Positions 1-9,049 of a stretch of 64,000 nucleotides of DNA are shown piece after piece (position 1 is the stretch's first letter; each line of letters opens with the position of its first letter). This DNA is from Kitasatospora sp. MMS16-BH015 (GTDB lineage Bacteria; Actinomycetota; Actinomycetes; Streptomycetales; Streptomycetaceae). Under the pieces are notes generated by a model. The model ran no database searches and was not told where the DNA came from. It worked only from the letters and a program-made list of their open reading frames with translations. Position numbers and translations under genes: made by a program. The stretch spans positions 2,480,001-2,544,000 of the forward strand of contig NZ_CP025394.1 in the NCBI RefSeq assembly GCF_002943525.1, in the 5' to 3' direction.

Positions 1-29
1 CCGGTCTCGTACAGGATCGCTGCGCGCAT
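1..29 (-). CDS. Zinc-dependent alcohol dehydrogenase, N-terminus only (cut by window edge)
   Basis: Only nine full codons are inside the window; they read MRAAILYET, the usual first residues of medium-chain zinc alcohol dehydrogenases. A GGGAG ribosome site lies 7 bases before the ATG. The coding region runs off the left edge, so catalytic residues cannot be checked. Upstream, at 70-83, sits a KstR-type operator match, which suggests regulation together with the aldehyde dehydrogenase at 11.3 kb. The family assignment rests on a very short peptide plus this context. Confidence 0.5.
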
Positions 30-69
30 GGTCACTCCCGGGTCCACTGGAACAGGTGCAGAACAGGTG

Positions 70-83
70 TAGAACACGTTTCA
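70..83. promoter_or_regulatory. KstR-like operator before the alcohol dehydrogenase
   Basis: The sequence TAGAACACGTTTCA fits every fixed position of the TnnAACnnGTTnnA operator known for KstR-type TetR repressors. It lies about 40 bases before the alcohol dehydrogenase start. A site differing by one base occurs at 10413-10426, and a KstR-like regulator is encoded at 10580. Binding is inferred. Confidence 0.5.
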
Positions 84-275
84 GAAAGCCGACCATACCC
101 ACCGGACCACCCGCCGCGCCATGCCCCCTCGCGCAAGCGGGCGACGCCCGGCGTGGGCCCTCCTCCCCCGCCCGGAACGGGCGGAACCACCACCACGCCG
201 GGCATTCGCCGCACTGCTCCGCAAACCCCGCCCGGCCCTTCACCGGACGGGCAGGGTCTGGCAGGATCCCCGCCC

Positions 276-1628
276 GTGCCCGATCCCGTGCTCCACGACG
301 CCCGCCCCTGCCCCGAGTGTGCCGAGGCCCTCCCCGACTCCGGCCACCACACCTCCTGGTGCCCCGCCTGCGAGTGGAACCTCTCCCCCGCCGCCGCCCA
401 GCCCTACCGCCCGCCGCGCGAACAGCGCCGCCAGGCCCGCGCCGAGCGCAAGGAGCAGTCCCGCCGCACGGCCGTCCGCAGCCGAGTCGAGAAGCTGTAC
501 GGGGCCTTGGCCACCGATCCCGGCGCCCGCGGCGGCGGCGCGGCCTTCGGCACCCTCCTGCTCGCCACACTGGTGCACCTGAGCACGCTGAGCCTGTTCG
601 CCGGTTCCCTCACCGCGCTGGCACTGGGCCCCTTGCCGCTGCGGGTGCTCGGCCTGATCGGGGCCGCCCTGGTCACCATCGCGCTGCGCCCGCGCCTCGG
701 GCGACTGGTGAAGGACAACTCCCTGCTCTCCCGGGCGGACGCCCCCGCGCTGCACGGCCTGGCCGACCGGGTGGCCGCCGCGCTGGGCACCCGACCGGTG
801 CACGCGATCCGGGTCACCGGTGCGTTCAACGCGAGCTACGGCCGGGTCGGCCTGCGCCGCCGGTCGGTGCTCAGCATCGGTCTGCCGCTCTGGCACGTGC
901 TCACCCCGCAGCAGCGGGTCGCACTGCTCGCGCACGAGCTCGGCCATGCCGTGAACGGCGACGCCCGCCGCGGCCTCTGGCTCGGCGCCGCGCTCGACAC
1001 CCTGGGCGCCTGGATCGGCCTGCTGCGGCCCGACCACAGCCGGGCCCGCCGGTTCGGCCGTCGGCGGGCCTGGGGCCCCGAACAGGGCATCGCCCACATC
1101 GCCGAGCTGGCCACCAAGCTGATCTTCGGCCTGTTCGCCGAACTGGCCCGGCTGGTGCTCGCCCTGCTGGACCGCCTCACCACCCGCTCCGGCCAGGCCG
1201 CCGAGTACCGCGCGGACGCCTCGGCGGCCACCACCGCCTCCACCGAGGCCGCGCTCGGCATGCTGGAGACGCTGCTGCTGGACACCAGCGCCCGCACGGT
1301 GATCACCCGCTTCCGGAACACCCCCGCCAAGGCCCACCGGGCCGGCACCCACCCCCAGCAGCAGAGCGCCGACCTCTGGACGGCCCTCGCCGACCAGCTG
1401 GCCGCCGTACCGCCACTGGAGCGCGAGCGGCTGCTCCGGGTCTCGGCCCGCGAGCTCGGCGCGGTAGATGTCAGCCACCCGCCGACCTACCTGCGGATGC
1501 GGATGCTGGCCCTGCGCCCGGTCGCGGCGGCGGAGGCCACCGTGGTGCTCGGCACCGCCGAGAGCGCCCGGGTCGAGGAGGAACTCGCCCCGGCCCGCCG
1601 CCGCTTCGCGAACAGCGTGGCCGGCTGA
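276..1628 (+). CDS. M48-family membrane zinc metalloprotease with N-terminal zinc ribbon
   Basis: A 450-residue protein if started at the GTG at 276, which follows AGGA by about 10 bases; an in-frame GTG at 153 would add a Pro/Thr-rich tail unlikely to be real. Residues about 10-32 form a Cys4 zinc ribbon (CPEC...CPAC). Two hydrophobic stretches follow at about 85-145. The M48 signature HELGH is at residues 220-224, with a downstream AAEYRAD segment supplying the third zinc ligand, as in HtpX/Ste24-type proteases. The active site should face the cytoplasm or membrane interface. Substrate is unknown. Neighbours give no functional hint. Confidence 0.8.
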   Translation: MPDPVLHDARPCPECAEALPDSGHHTSWCPACEWNLSPAAAQPYRPPREQRRQARAERKEQSRRTAVRSRVEKLYGALATDPGARGGGAAFGTLLLATLVHLSTLSLFAGSLTALALGPLPLRVLGLIGAALVTIALRPRLGRLVKDNSLLSRADAPALHGLADRVAAALGTRPVHAIRVTGAFNASYGRVGLRRRSVLSIGLPLWHVLTPQQRVALLAHELGHAVNGDARRGLWLGAALDTLGAWIGLLRPDHSRARRFGRRRAWGPEQGIAHIAELATKLIFGLFAELARLVLALLDRLTTRSGQAAEYRADASAATTASTEAALGMLETLLLDTSARTVITRFRNTPAKAHRAGTHPQQQSADLWTALADQLAAVPPLERERLLRVSARELGAVDVSHPPTYLRMRMLALRPVAAAEATVVLGTAESARVEEELAPARRRFANSVAG

Positions 1629-1772
1629 GCGACCGCACCACGGCCGTCGAGCGGTACCGGTCGGCACCGCGCCGAGCGGCCCGCGCTACCGTCCAGTAGG
1701 GTCCTGGGCAGCCGGGCCCACCGGCGCCGTCGGCCGTCCGGCCACCAGCCCAGCAGCAGGGAGCAGCCCGCC

Positions 1773-2426
1773 ATGACCGAGCTCCGGGAGAGCCTCCGCC
1801 CCACGTCCGAGGTGCTCGCGGCCTTCGAGGCGGCCACCGGCTTCATGCCGGTCGACGAGGGGCTGGCGCTGTACGCGGCAGCGGCCGAGGCGGCCGCGCG
1901 GACGGGGCTGCCGGTGCTGGAGATCGGCACGTACTGCGGGCGTTCGGCGATCCTGCTCGCCGATGCCGCGCGGGCCGCCGGGCAGGTGGCGCTCACCGTG
2001 GACCACCACCGGGGCTCCGAGGAGCAGCAGCCGGGTTGGGAGTACCACGACCCGGGCCTGGTCGACCCGGAGGTGGGCCTTATGGACACCCTCCCCTCCT
2101 TCCGCCGCACCCTGCACCGGGCCGGCCTGGAGGAGCACGTGATCGCCCTGGTCGGGCGTTCGCCGCAGATCGCCGCCGTCTGGGGCGGCCGGCTGGCGCT
2201 GGTCTTCATCGACGGAGGCCACACCGACGAGCACGCCACCGGCGACTACGAGAGCTGGGTGCCGCACCTCGACCCGGCGGGCCTGCTGGTCATCCACGAC
2301 GTCTTCCCCGACCCGGCCGACGGCGGCCAGGCCCCCTACCGGGTCTACCTGCGCGCCCTCGCCGAGGGCTTCGAGGAGGTCTCGGTGACGGGCTCCCTCC
2401 GCGTGCTGCGGCACACCACCGCCTGA
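1773..2426 (+). CDS. Class I SAM-dependent methyltransferase
   Basis: A 217-residue protein of the Methyltransf_24 type. The SAM-binding glycine motif is seen in VLEIGTYCGRSAILLA (about residues 49-64), followed by an acidic strand end and the IDGGHT segment (about 150) typical of O-methyltransferase-like folds. The ATG is preceded by GGGAG. The gene is a single unit, convergent with the nucleotidyltransferase gene (17 bases between stops). The methyl acceptor cannot be read from sequence; homologues are usually annotated only as class I methyltransferases. Confidence 0.8.
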   Translation: MTELRESLRPTSEVLAAFEAATGFMPVDEGLALYAAAAEAAARTGLPVLEIGTYCGRSAILLADAARAAGQVALTVDHHRGSEEQQPGWEYHDPGLVDPEVGLMDTLPSFRRTLHRAGLEEHVIALVGRSPQIAAVWGGRLALVFIDGGHTDEHATGDYESWVPHLDPAGLLVIHDVFPDPADGGQAPYRVYLRALAEGFEEVSVTGSLRVLRHTTA

Positions 2427-2442
2427 GCCGGACTCGCCCGGT

Positions 2443-3174
2443 TCAGCCGACCGTCGGGACGAGCGCGCCCTGCCAGCTGCGCCGGTACCCGGCCGAGAGC
2501 GGGCCGCCGACCAGGTCGAGCACCCGGCCCGCCGCCGCCCCGAGGGCGGCGGGCTCGCCGTGTTCGGCGAGCCGCAGGTGGCCGTCCAGCAGGGCCGCGC
2601 CGAGCACGGCGTCGGCCGCGAGCAGGCGGCGCGGGAACCACTTGCCGGTGCCGGTCCAGGCCCGGTGGTGGTCGCAGAGCAGCTCGGCGGCCGCCGCCAG
2701 CACCGCTCCACCGACCGCCAGCGCCTCCCGCCGGTCGGCGGCGTCCGCGAGGTCGTCCAGCAGGTCGGTGAGCCCGTACCGCCGGGCCTCGACCGCCGCC
2801 GCGCCGAGCGGGGCCGGGCCCGCCGCGAGTTCGGCCACCGCCCGGGCCCGGGCCTCGGCGGCGAGGCCGTCCGGGTCGTGCAGCACCAGCGCGTCGGCGT
2901 ACATGCTCTGCATCACGCCCCGGCGGGAGGCGGTGTCGGCGGCGAACAACTCGCCGAGCCCGGCCCGGGTGTGGACGAACAGCTCGGCGAGCCGCCCCTC
3001 GTACCGGACCGTCTCCCGGTAGGTCTCCCAGCCGTCCGGGACGAGCACCGCGAGGTCGAGGTCACTGCTCGGGGTGGCCCGCCCGGCGGCGACCGAGCCG
3101 GCCAGCAGCACGGCCAGCGCCTCCGGGAAGCGCTCGGCGAGTCGGCGGGCCTGGGCGATCGGATCCGAAGTCAT
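2443..3174 (-). CDS. Nucleotidyltransferase-domain protein
   Basis: About 243 residues from the internal ATG (MTSDPIAQ); an upstream in-frame start at 3201 would add nine residues. The polymerase-beta-type nucleotidyltransferase motif is clear near the N-terminus: GSVAAGRATPSSDLDLAV, with the paired DxD aspartates that bind the catalytic metals. The rest is Ala/Leu-rich helical sequence like the C-terminal half of aminoglycoside-nucleotidyltransferase-like or MNT-type proteins. Target unknown. No antitoxin-like partner gene is adjacent, so a toxin-antitoxin role is not supported. Confidence 0.75.
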   Translation of the reverse strand: MTSDPIAQARRLAERFPEALAVLLAGSVAAGRATPSSDLDLAVLVPDGWETYRETVRYEGRLAELFVHTRAGLGELFAADTASRRGVMQSMYADALVLHDPDGLAAEARARAVAELAAGPAPLGAAAVEARRYGLTDLLDDLADAADRREALAVGGAVLAAAAELLCDHHRAWTGTGKWFPRRLLAADAVLGAALLDGHLRLAEHGEPAALGAAAGRVLDLVGGPLSAGYRRSWQGALVPTVG

Positions 3175-3378
3175 GGCGAGCACGTTCGCACACCGCCGCA
3201 CGGTCTGTCAGCTGCATGAACGCCCGACCGCCACCGGCTCGCGGGGGCGGCCGGACGCGCCCGGGCGGACACCCCGGGTGACCGTTCGGGCACGGGGAGG
3301 TCCGAGGCGCCGAGGTGCGCGCCCCGGCGGATTGGCTGCGCCGGTGATCGCGGATGCCCTACCTTCGTCCGGGTGCCG

Positions 3379-3437
3379 CCGTACCGTGCACCGGCTCCGG
3401 CCGGTACGGTGTCGGCGAACAACCCGGACCGGTACGG
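3379..3437. repeat. Three CCGTACC/GGTACGG half-sites between divergent genes
   Basis: CCGTACCG at 3379-3386 and CGGTACGG at 3402-3409 form an inverted repeat with a 15-base spacer; a third CGGTACGG is at 3430-3437. They lie in the 300-base divergent region between the nucleotidyltransferase and the Pro-rich membrane protein, 40-98 bases before the latter's start. A transcription factor site is possible; no known consensus is matched. Confidence 0.35.
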
Positions 3438-3476
3438 CCGTGAGCGGCGCGAGACGACAGCGGGGGCGAGCCAGGC

Positions 3477-4877
3477 ATGAGCGACCAGGACAGCACCGCC
3501 CCGGCGGTCTGGGACCCGACCGCGCGCGGCGGAGCGGGCGGCTGGGTCCGTCGCGGCCCCGGCCAGGCCCCGCCGCCACCGGGTGCCGAGCAGCCGCCGG
3601 GCCCGGGCGGCCCGCCGATCGCCCGCCCGTACGTCCAGGCTGCCGCGCCGGCCCCGCCCGCGGGCCCGCCGACCGCCGCCCCCGGCTTCCCGCCCCCCGC
3701 CGCAGCGGACGACTCCTTCCCGCTCGCCGCCCCGGCCCCGGCCGGTCAGCCGCCGTTCCCGCCCGCCCCCGCGGGCGGCGCGCCGTACCCGGGCCCACCG
3801 ACTCCCCCGCCCCCGCCGACCGGCACGGGCTACGGCTTCCCCCCGACCGGAGCGCCCACCGGAGCACCCGGCGGAGCACCCGGCGGAGCACCCGGCGGAG
3901 CGCCTGCCGCCCCCGGCTACGCCTTCCCGCCCCCCGCCGCGCCCGGCGCGCCCGCCGCCCCGGGCTACGGCTTCCCGCCGCCCGGCTACCCGCAGCCGAC
4001 GCCACCCGGCGGCTTCCCCCAGCCCACACCACCCGGCGGCGGACCGTTCGGGCAGCCGCCGGGCCCGAACGCCACGGGCGCCCAGTTCCAGCTCTTCGGG
4101 CCGCCCGGGCAGGCCGGCCAACCAGCCCAGTACGCCCAGTACGGCCAGTACGAGGAGCTGGGCGCCGCCCAGCAGAGCTCGCGCGGCAACCGGAAGGTGC
4201 TGCTGGTGACGCTGGCCGCCGTCCTGGTGCTGCTGGCCGGGACGGGTGTGGTCTGGGCCCTGCAGGGTGGCGACCCGCCGAAGCCCAAGCCGAGCGCCGC
4301 GCCGGTCGCCCCCAGCAGCGCCACCAACGCCGCCCCGCCGAGCAGCAGCGACCAGGCCACCGACCAGCCGAGCGGCAGCGCGAGCCCGAGCGCGGCCACC
4401 GTGCCGGGCATGGGCCCGGCCGCCGCCGCGCAGGGCAAGGCGCTGGACGACCTGCTCGCGCAGGACGAGGGCGCGAAAGCCCCGATCGGCAGCGCCGTCT
4501 CCCAGGTGGGCTCCTGCACCGGCGGCTCGGCGGCCTCCGCCGTGCCGGTGTTCGAGGGCGCCGCGCGCCAGCGCGAGCAGCTGACGGCCGCGCTGGACAA
4601 GCTCACCCTGACCGACCTGCCGGGCGGCGCCGACCTCGCCCAGCTGCTCAAGACCGCCTGGCAGCGCTCGGCCGACATCGACCGTGCGTATGCTGCCTGG
4701 GCACGCACCGTCCAGGCGCAGGGCTGCACCAACGGCAAGGCCCCCGCCACCGCCGACCTCCAGCGGGCGAACGACCTGAACCCGCAGGCCACCCAGGCCA
4801 AGCAGGCGTTCGTGGCCCGGTGGAACCCGGTGGCCACCGGCCTGGGCCTGACCGCACGCACCGAAGACAGGATCTGA
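3477..4877 (+). CDS. Pro/Gly-rich single-pass membrane protein
   Basis: A 466-residue protein. Residues about 1-235 are low-complexity Pro/Gly/Ala with short tandem repeats (GAPGGAPGGAPGG, GFPQPTPPGG). One strongly hydrophobic helix at about 240-262 (KVLLVTLAAVLVLLAGTGVV) is followed by a Ser/Pro linker and a folded extracytoplasmic C-terminal domain (about 315-466) with one Cys pair. Such N-in, Pro-rich proteins are common in streptomycetes and usually unnamed. It ends eight bases before the amidase gene, so the two are likely co-transcribed and may act together at the wall. No enzymatic motif is seen. Confidence 0.75.
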   Translation: MSDQDSTAPAVWDPTARGGAGGWVRRGPGQAPPPPGAEQPPGPGGPPIARPYVQAAAPAPPAGPPTAAPGFPPPAAADDSFPLAAPAPAGQPPFPPAPAGGAPYPGPPTPPPPPTGTGYGFPPTGAPTGAPGGAPGGAPGGAPAAPGYAFPPPAAPGAPAAPGYGFPPPGYPQPTPPGGFPQPTPPGGGPFGQPPGPNATGAQFQLFGPPGQAGQPAQYAQYGQYEELGAAQQSSRGNRKVLLVTLAAVLVLLAGTGVVWALQGGDPPKPKPSAAPVAPSSATNAAPPSSSDQATDQPSGSASPSAATVPGMGPAAAAQGKALDDLLAQDEGAKAPIGSAVSQVGSCTGGSAASAVPVFEGAARQREQLTAALDKLTLTDLPGGADLAQLLKTAWQRSADIDRAYAAWARTVQAQGCTNGKAPATADLQRANDLNPQATQAKQAFVARWNPVATGLGLTARTEDRI

Positions 4878-4885
4878 GCCACCCC

Positions 4886-5893
4886 GTGAACGGCACCAAC
4901 GGCAACGCACGCACCGGACGATCGACCACCTTCCGGCTGACCGTCCTGGTCTGCGCCGCGCTGCCGCTGAGCTACGCCGGGGTGCTGAGCTGGCAGGCCC
5001 TGGCCGGCAGCGACCACCACCCCGCGCCGACCGCCGCGCACGCCCCGCCGGCCAGCCAGGACGAGCTGGTGCCCACCATCCCGACCGGCACCGCAGCCCC
5101 GGGCGCCGCGGCCCCGACCGGCACCCCGCCCCAGGGCACCCCGGCCGCCCCGCCCGCACCGGGCAGCGGCTCCCCCGCCGCCCCGGACCCGAACCGGGGC
5201 CCGCTGACCGGCCGGACGGTGCTGCTCGACGCCGGCCACAACACCGGCAACGGCAAGCACACCACCGAGATCAACCGCCAGGTGGACATCGGCAACGAGC
5301 AGAAGGAGTGCGACACCACCGGCACCGAGACCAACGCCGGCTACTCCGAGGCCGAGTACACCCTGGACGTCTCCCGCCGGGCCCGGGCCATCCTCCAGAC
5401 CCGCGGCGCCACCGTGGTCTTCACCCAGGACGGCGACCGCCCCTGGGGCCCCTGCATCGACGAACGGGCGAAGATCGGCAACGACGCCCACGCCGACGCC
5501 GCGATCTCCGTGCACGGCGACGGCGCCCCCGCCTCCGGCAGCGGCTTCCACGTGATCCTGCCCGCCAAGGTGGTCGCGGGCCGGGCCGACACCTCCGCGA
5601 TCGTCGACCCCTCCCGCCGGCTCGGCCTGCTGCTGCGTCAGGACTTCAAGGCCGCCACCGGCGAGCCCTACGCCGACTACATCGCCCAGCAGGGCCTCGA
5701 CACCCGCGCCGATCTGGGCGGGCTCAACCTGTCGAAGGTGCCGAAGGTGTTCATCGAGTGCGGCAACATGCGAAACTCGGGCGATGCCCAGCGGATGACG
5801 GACCCCCAGTGGCGTCAGCAGGCCGCCCAGGGGATCGCCGATGCCCTGACGGCCTTCCTGACCACCACCGACACCCCCGGCGGGACGGGCTGA
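4886..5893 (+). CDS. N-acetylmuramoyl-L-alanine amidase (Amidase_3 type)
   Basis: A 335-residue protein starting at a GTG eight bases after the preceding stop; the open frame extends far upstream only because of GC-rich shadowing. It has an N-terminal membrane/signal segment (about 13-35), a Pro/Ala linker, then an Amidase_3 domain from about 108. Zinc ligands are visible in DAGHNTGN, the SEAEYTLD glutamate and SVHGDG, and the catalytic glutamate in VFIECGNM. It should cut the amide bond between MurNAc and the stem peptide outside the membrane. The order of motifs and length fit actinobacterial CwlM/Rv3717-type amidases. Confidence 0.9.
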   Translation: MNGTNGNARTGRSTTFRLTVLVCAALPLSYAGVLSWQALAGSDHHPAPTAAHAPPASQDELVPTIPTGTAAPGAAAPTGTPPQGTPAAPPAPGSGSPAAPDPNRGPLTGRTVLLDAGHNTGNGKHTTEINRQVDIGNEQKECDTTGTETNAGYSEAEYTLDVSRRARAILQTRGATVVFTQDGDRPWGPCIDERAKIGNDAHADAAISVHGDGAPASGSGFHVILPAKVVAGRADTSAIVDPSRRLGLLLRQDFKAATGEPYADYIAQQGLDTRADLGGLNLSKVPKVFIECGNMRNSGDAQRMTDPQWRQQAAQGIADALTAFLTTTDTPGGTG

Positions 5894-6051
5894 CCGAGCC
5901 CCGCCGCAGGGGCCGGGGACCGTGATCGCGGAGGGCGCTGTGCGGGGCCAAATGCCGTACCTCTAGGCTTTTGCCCCGTATGCCTCCGGCAGCCAGCCGG
6001 CGGCACCGCCGTCCAGGACCGACCGAAGACAGACCAACGAGGGGAACGTAC

Positions 6052-6987
6052 GTGAATCTGCGCGCTCTCACCAGGGGAGACGCCGCCGTCGCAGGTGCGG
6101 CGCTCCTGCTGCTCATCGCCTCCTTCCTGCCGTACCGTTCCTTCAGCTTCTGCGTCCTGAAGACGTGCAGGACCAACTCGACCAGCGCGTGGTCGACGGA
6201 CCTCTTCCCCGTACTGCCCTCGGTCTTCCTGCTCGGGATCGCCGCCGCCGTGCTGGTGCTGCTGCACCGCTCGCAGGGCGAGGCGGCCACCGGCCGCCAG
6301 ATCCTCGGCCTGCGGCTCGACCAGTGGGGCACCGCGCTCTCGCTGGCCGCGCTCTGGTCCGGCCTGACCTCGCTGGCCGGCGGCGGCTCCGCCGTCAGCA
6401 ACGGCTTCGGCGCCTGGCTCGCGGTGCTGGCCCTGCTGGTGCTCGCCGGTGCGGCCGCGGCCGGCCCGCTGGTGCCCGCCCTGAAGGCCCCGCTGCTCTC
6501 CGACAAGCCCGCCCCGGCCCCGCAGGGCTTCCAGGGCGCCCCGCTCGGCTACCAGGGCCCCGGCACCACCCAGCCCGGTCAGCCCGGTCAGTACGACTAC
6601 GGCTTCCAGGGCGGCGCCCAGCAGCAGCCCCCGGCCTTCGGCGGCCAGCCCCAGCCCCAGGCCGGCGGCTACGGCTACCCGGCCCCCGGCCAGGCGGCCC
6701 ACGACCCGGCCCCGCCGACCCAGGCCCTCCCCCCGCAGCAGCCCGCCGCCCCGGAGCCCACCCCGGCCCCGGCCGCCCCCGCCGTGGACTTCGCCCCGTT
6801 CTGGTTCGCCGTCCCGGTCCCCCGCCAGCTCGCCCCCAAGGACAACCCGGCCGGCGCACCGGTCGGCGAACTCCTCCCCGGCACCTGGTACCTGGCGGTC
6901 GAGCAGCGCGGCACCGCACTGGTCGCCCAGCTCCCCGACGGCAGCCACGGCCTGCTGGTGGACGTCTCAGGTATCCAGCGAGGCTGA
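6052..6987 (+). CDS. Four-helix membrane protein with Pro/Gln-rich tail (DUF5336-like)
   Basis: A 311-residue protein from the GTG at 6052, preceded by GAGGGGAA. Four hydrophobic helices occupy about residues 9-145, with a small extracytoplasmic loop holding two Cys (FCVLKTCRTN). The C-terminal half is a cytoplasmic Pro/Gln/Gly-rich repeat region ending in a compact segment. This layout resembles the actinobacterial DUF5336 / 34-kDa antigen group; no function is established. It is a single gene, convergent with the operon that ends at 7198. An upstream TTG at 5971 opens the same frame but has no ribosome site. Confidence 0.7.
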   Translation: MNLRALTRGDAAVAGAALLLLIASFLPYRSFSFCVLKTCRTNSTSAWSTDLFPVLPSVFLLGIAAAVLVLLHRSQGEAATGRQILGLRLDQWGTALSLAALWSGLTSLAGGGSAVSNGFGAWLAVLALLVLAGAAAAGPLVPALKAPLLSDKPAPAPQGFQGAPLGYQGPGTTQPGQPGQYDYGFQGGAQQQPPAFGGQPQPQAGGYGYPAPGQAAHDPAPPTQALPPQQPAAPEPTPAPAAPAVDFAPFWFAVPVPRQLAPKDNPAGAPVGELLPGTWYLAVEQRGTALVAQLPDGSHGLLVDVSGIQRG

Positions 6988-7006
6988 ACCATCCTCCCCA
7001 GGGGAC

Positions 7007-7179
7007 GTTGCACTACATAGGGGCGCGGGGAACTGCGCGAGTCCGGAAGGCTCAGACCTTGAGTCTTAGGACCGCGTAGTTCCCCGCGCCGCTTTGATGG
7101 TGCAACTGGCTCTCAGCGGAAGCGATTCGCACCGCTTCTTCCGTACTCGCGCAGTTCCCCGCGCCCCTGATAGTGCAAC
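7007..7179. repeat. Long inverted repeat between convergent genes (GGCGCGGGGAACTGCGCG family)
   Basis: A 43-base arm at 7007-7049 (containing GGGGCGCGGGGAACTGCGCG) recurs inverted at 7138-7179 with only a few differences. A third, more diverged inverted copy lies between them at 7071-7105. Each copy ends in TGCAAC. The core is a repeat I know as frequent in streptomycete intergenic DNA. It fills the gap between two convergent genes and could act as a two-way terminator or mRNA-stabilising fold. A related element is at 11171-11334. Confidence 0.8.
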
Positions 7180-7197
7180 TACCGGCCCGATGAAGAG

Positions 7198-8256
7198 TCA
7201 GCAGCAGTCGTTGACGACGAGCCCCGCCGGCAACTGCTCGCCGCCGAAGACCGCCACCGTCGCCGGGTCTCCCCCGAGCGCCGCCACGGCGAGCAGCAGT
7301 GCTCCCGCCGTCCAAGTGGTGCGCTCCTCGGGCCAGATGGCCTCGTCCTCGAAGACGTACCCGGTCCAGTACGACCCGTCGGTGTGCCGCAGGTGCTGGA
7401 TCCAGCGGAGGATCTCCACGGCGCGGTCGGACTGCCCCACCGCCCAGAGGGCGAGCGCGAGTTCGGCGCTCTCACCGCCCGTCACCCACGGCCGGTCACT
7501 GACGCACCGCACGCCCAACTCCGGCACCACGAACCGCTCCCACTCGCCCGAGATCCGCGCGGCGGCCTCGGCCCCGCGCAAGGCGGTGCCCAGGACGGGG
7601 TAGTACCAGTCCATCGAGTAGCGGTCCTTGTCGAGGAACCGCTCGGGGTGGTGGGCGATCGCGTGCCGCAGGCGGCCGGCCGCCAACTCCCAGTCGGGCT
7701 GGGGCTCTTCGAGGTAGTCGGCGATGGCCAGACCACAGCGCAGCGCGTGCAGGATGCTGCACGAGCCGGTCAGCAGTGCCTCCGGCACCGCCGTCCCGTC
7801 CTCGTCCAGGCGCCAGGCGATCGGCCCGCCGGGCAGCCGCAGGCCCACGGTGAAGTCCAGCGCCCGCCGGACGGCCGGCCAGAGCAGCTCCAGGAAGGCG
7901 TCGTCCCCGGTGCTGAGGTGGTGGTGCCAGGCGCCGACCGCTATGTACGCGCAGAAGTTGGTCTCCTTGGACGCGTTGCTGACCTCGCCCTCGGTGTAGC
8001 CGGCGTACCAGGAGCCGTCGGCGTTCTGGGAGGCGATCAGCCAGCGGTAGGCGGCCTCGGCGGCGGCGTGTTCGCCGGCCGTGTCGAGGGCCATCGCGGC
8101 CTCGGTGTGGTCCCAGGGGTCGAGGTGACCGCCCCGGAACCACGGGATGGCGCCGTCGGGCTGCTGGTCGGCGAGGATGCTCCGCACGGTCGCGGCGGCC
8201 TGCTCGGCGTCCAGCACGCCGTCGAGCAGCAGCACCTCCGGGACGGCGGCGGTCAC
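7198..8256 (-). CDS. Toroid-fold protein annotated in relatives as prenyltransferase-like
   Basis: A 352-residue protein; its GTG start overlaps the stop of the methyltransferase gene (GTGA). Repeated aromatic motifs (QNADGSWYAGY, RHTDGSYWTGY, DHTEAAMAL) mark an alpha/alpha toroid of the squalene-cyclase / glycosidase superfamily. No isoprenoid cyclase DxDD or DDxxD motif is seen, so terpene chemistry should not be assumed; a glycan-related role fits the neighbouring glycosyltransferase better. Third gene of a three-gene operon (glycosyltransferase, methyltransferase, this). Confidence 0.75.
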   Translation of the reverse strand: MTAAVPEVLLLDGVLDAEQAAATVRSILADQQPDGAIPWFRGGHLDPWDHTEAAMALDTAGEHAAAEAAYRWLIASQNADGSWYAGYTEGEVSNASKETNFCAYIAVGAWHHHLSTGDDAFLELLWPAVRRALDFTVGLRLPGGPIAWRLDEDGTAVPEALLTGSCSILHALRCGLAIADYLEEPQPDWELAAGRLRHAIAHHPERFLDKDRYSMDWYYPVLGTALRGAEAAARISGEWERFVVPELGVRCVSDRPWVTGGESAELALALWAVGQSDRAVEILRWIQHLRHTDGSYWTGYVFEDEAIWPEERTTWTAGALLLAVAALGGDPATVAVFGGEQLPAGLVVNDCC

Positions 8257-8987
8257 GCGCCGGGCCGGTTCGGCTTGGTGGCGTACGCGACGAAGCTCTT
8301 GCCGATCGCCGGGTTGAGCGCCTTCTCGGCAGCCCGGGTGAGCTTGCCGATCACCGGGGTGCCGACGATGTCCCAGACCAGCAGCTGGTGGTACGCGCGG
8401 ACCGGCAGTGCCTTGTCGTTGTCGACGCCCACCGCGCACTTGATCCACCAGTACGGCGAGTGCAGCGCGTGCGCGTGGTGGGTGCCGTACGGGTCGAGCC
8501 CGGCCTCGCGGAGCTTGTCGAGCAGCTCGTCGCCCCGGTAGATCCGGATGTGGCCGCCCTCGTTGGCGTGGTACTCGTCGGAGAGCGCCCAGCAGATCTT
8601 CTCGGGCAGCCAGCGCGGCACCGTGACGGCCAGCACGCCGCCCGGCTTGAGCACCCGGACCATCTCGGCGAGCACGCCCTTGTCGTCCGGGATGTGCTCC
8701 ATCACCTCGGAGATGATGATCTTGTCGAAGCTCTCGTCCTCGAACGGGAGCTCCAGCGCGTTGCCCTCCATCGCCACGGCCGAGGCGCCGGCCGGGGCCT
8801 CACCGGCCTGCTCCATGGCCGCGAACCACTTGCGGACCTCGGCGATCTCCTCGGCGTTCTGGTCCAGCGCCACCACATTGGCCCCGCGCCGGTAACACTC
8901 GAAGGCGTGCCTGCCGCCACCGCAGCCGAGGTCGAGCACCCGGTCGCCGGGGGCGAGCGGGAAGCGGGAGAAATCGACGGTCAGCAC
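8253..8987 (-). CDS. Class I SAM-dependent methyltransferase (Methyltransf_11 type)
   Basis: A 244-residue enzyme started by GTG behind GGGAG. Motif I VLDLGCGGGRHAFE is near residues 19-32, the acidic ribose-binding residue in VVALDQN follows, and motif IV is in IIISEVMEHIPD. The domain continues through VLKPGGVLAVTVP. It sits between a glycosyltransferase and a toroid protein and overlaps the latter by four bases, so all three are probably made from one mRNA. A sugar or glycolipid acceptor is a reasonable inference; no specific substrate can be named. Confidence 0.85.
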   Translation of the reverse strand: MLTVDFSRFPLAPGDRVLDLGCGGGRHAFECYRRGANVVALDQNAEEIAEVRKWFAAMEQAGEAPAGASAVAMEGNALELPFEDESFDKIIISEVMEHIPDDKGVLAEMVRVLKPGGVLAVTVPRWLPEKICWALSDEYHANEGGHIRIYRGDELLDKLREAGLDPYGTHHAHALHSPYWWIKCAVGVDNDKALPVRAYHQLLVWDIVGTPVIGKLTRAAEKALNPAIGKSFVAYATKPNRPGA

Positions 8988-9049
8988 TGGTGTGCTCCCA
9001 TTCTCAGTAGCGGTGGGGCAGTTGACGATGCGTCAGATGAAACAGAGGG

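Noticed and set aside
2443..3174. MNT/HEPN-type toxin-antitoxin pair
   Set aside because: No HEPN partner is adjacent; the next genes are a convergent methyltransferase and a divergent membrane protein.
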